From positions 1 to 14,584 of the forward strand of contig CAZRVA010000063.1 in assembly GCA_964603255.1 (NCBI GenBank): DNA of 14,584 bases. The letters run 5' to 3'. Position numbers and translations under genes: made by a program. Below are positions 13,748 to 14,584 of this stretch, piece by piece. Origin of the DNA: UBA6183 sp964603255. GTDB taxonomy: Bacteria > Bacteroidota > Bacteroidia > UKL13-3. The notes below the pieces were generated by a model. It ran no database searches, had not been told where the DNA came from, and saw only the letters and a program-made list of their open reading frames with translations. Every line of letters starts with the position of its first letter. Position 1 is the first letter of the stretch.

Positions 13748-14584
13748 ATGAAAAAACATCTACTTACAGCAATTGCAGTTATGGGTATAGCTGCTGCCGC
13801 AAATGCACAGGTTTTTCCTAATGGTGCCATGGAGAACTGGCAAACATTAAACATTGATGAACCCAATGATTGGAATACATCAAACAGGGAATGGCGAATG
13901 GTTAACGGGCAATTTACTGCCACAAAATCAAGCGATAGCCGCTCGGGTTTTGCCATTAAATTAGAAACAAGGGTTAGCGCACAAGGCGATACCGCTTTTG
14001 CCTATTTTGCAAACTCTTATGGTGACCCAACAGTAGGTGAGGGTGGACAACCATTTAGTCAGGTTGCGCAAAACATGACGGGCTATTTTAAATCAAACAT
14101 ATTGGCAGGCGACTCGGCTATTATGTTGGTAGTGTTTAAGAAGAATGGTGCTGTTGTTTCTCAAACAGTTTATAAGTTTACGGGTGTATACAATACTTAC
14201 ACTGCATTTTCTTTTCCAATTCAAAACCTTTCAGTTACTCCTGATAGTGTAGTTATAGCCGCAGCTTCAAGCAATGCAATTGATCAAGTGGGTGTTACTG
14301 CGGGCAGTTGGATTATGTTTGACGATTTGGCCCTAACCGGAACAGGCGTTACCCAAACCATTACCAATGGTAACTTTGATAGCTGGAATACCACTACATT
14401 ATATAGCTTAAACGATTGGAATGTTATGGGCGAAACCGTGAACAGAACTACCGGTTATAAAGGAACTTATGGTGCAGAGTTAGAAACCATTGAATACGAA
14501 GATGGTTACATTGGCCAAACCATTTTAGGTAATTTTGATTATGACAACAACACTGGTGATCCTATTGGAGGTTTACCATATACA
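13748..14584 (+). CDS. Secreted protein with two similar beta-rich modules, 3'-truncated by window edge
   Basis: The frame is open from ATG 13748 to the last base (279 codons), so the end lies outside. Residues 1-20 are a signal peptide (MKKHLLTAIAVMGIAAAANA|Q). Module 1 (about 24-200) starts NGAMENWQ, has DWNTSNREW and GFAIKLET, and closes GSWIMFDDLALTGTG. Module 2 starts at about 206 with NGNFDSWN, LNDWNVMGE and YGAELET, mirroring the first. The pattern resembles the PCMD/carbohydrate-binding jelly-roll domains of secreted Bacteroidota proteins. Such proteins usually end in a type IX secretion sorting domain, which would be beyond the window; this is inference. Carbohydrate or surface binding is likely, with no catalytic residues recognisable. 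It is divergent from rnpB and uses its own TAACTTTG promoter. Confidence 0.85.
   Translation, partial: MKKHLLTAIAVMGIAAAANAQVFPNGAMENWQTLNIDEPNDWNTSNREWRMVNGQFTATKSSDSRSGFAIKLETRVSAQGDTAFAYFANSYGDPTVGEGGQPFSQVAQNMTGYFKSNILAGDSAIMLVVFKKNGAVVSQTVYKFTGVYNTYTAFSFPIQNLSVTPDSVVIAAASSNAIDQVGVTAGSWIMFDDLALTGTGVTQTITNGNFDSWNTTTLYSLNDWNVMGETVNRTTGYKGTYGAELETIEYEDGYIGQTILGNFDYDNNTGDPIGGLPYT

Noticed and set aside
13699..13956. 85-aa open frame on the minus strand
   Set aside because: It overlaps the start and signal peptide of the secreted protein read on the plus strand, which is clearly coding.

Overview
The window reads as chromosome of a member of the Bacteroidota. Three things point there. Promoter-like elements fit the Bacteroidota pattern (TTTG near -33, TAnnTTTG near -7), for example TAACTTTG in front of both the RNase P RNA gene and the last gene. 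The coding is AT-rich and starts rarely show a Shine-Dalgarno sequence. The families are typical of the phylum: MORN_2 repeat secreted proteins, YD-type repeat proteins, and a secreted beta-rich protein of the kind often carrying a type IX secretion tail. I cannot assign a genus.

Layout. 1-696 (+) is the 3' part of a GlxA-like AraC-family regulator. It converges with a minus-strand ferritin-like/VIT1 iron or manganese transporter (693-1793), which has a perfect 17-bp palindrome just upstream of its start. Next on the minus strand come a DUF1801 protein and a RibD-C/dihydrofolate-reductase-like protein, closely spaced and probably one operon. The 662-bp gap 2915-3576 holds eight small perfect hairpins in two tandem four-hairpin blocks. 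Then follows a class A FAD monooxygenase with an unusual N-terminal pair of CxxCxGxG motifs (3577-5019).

5133-10314 (minus) is a three-ORF cassette: a 954-aa secreted MORN_2 repeat protein, an overlapping 205-aa ORF without signal peptide, and a 582-aa secreted protein with YD-like repeats, joined by a 49-bp overlap and a TAATG stop/start. The first two ORFs may be one gene split in an A6 run. This is the most accessory-looking part of the window and the best candidate for an undescribed envelope system, though its function is unknown.

10600-12995 (minus) holds a lipoprotein with a thioredoxin-like segment lacking both active-site cysteines, a flavodoxin-fold NAD(P)H oxidoreductase, and an SbtA-type sodium-dependent bicarbonate permease. 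The RNase P RNA gene rnpB lies on the minus strand at about 13219-13607, with a clear promoter and a 3' hairpin. A secreted protein with two similar modules begins at 13748 (+) and runs off the end.

Most genes look like ordinary chromosomal genes without a shared pathway. The redox and metal genes (VIT, RibD-C-like, FAD monooxygenase, NAD(P)H oxidoreductase) are scattered rather than forming a pathway.
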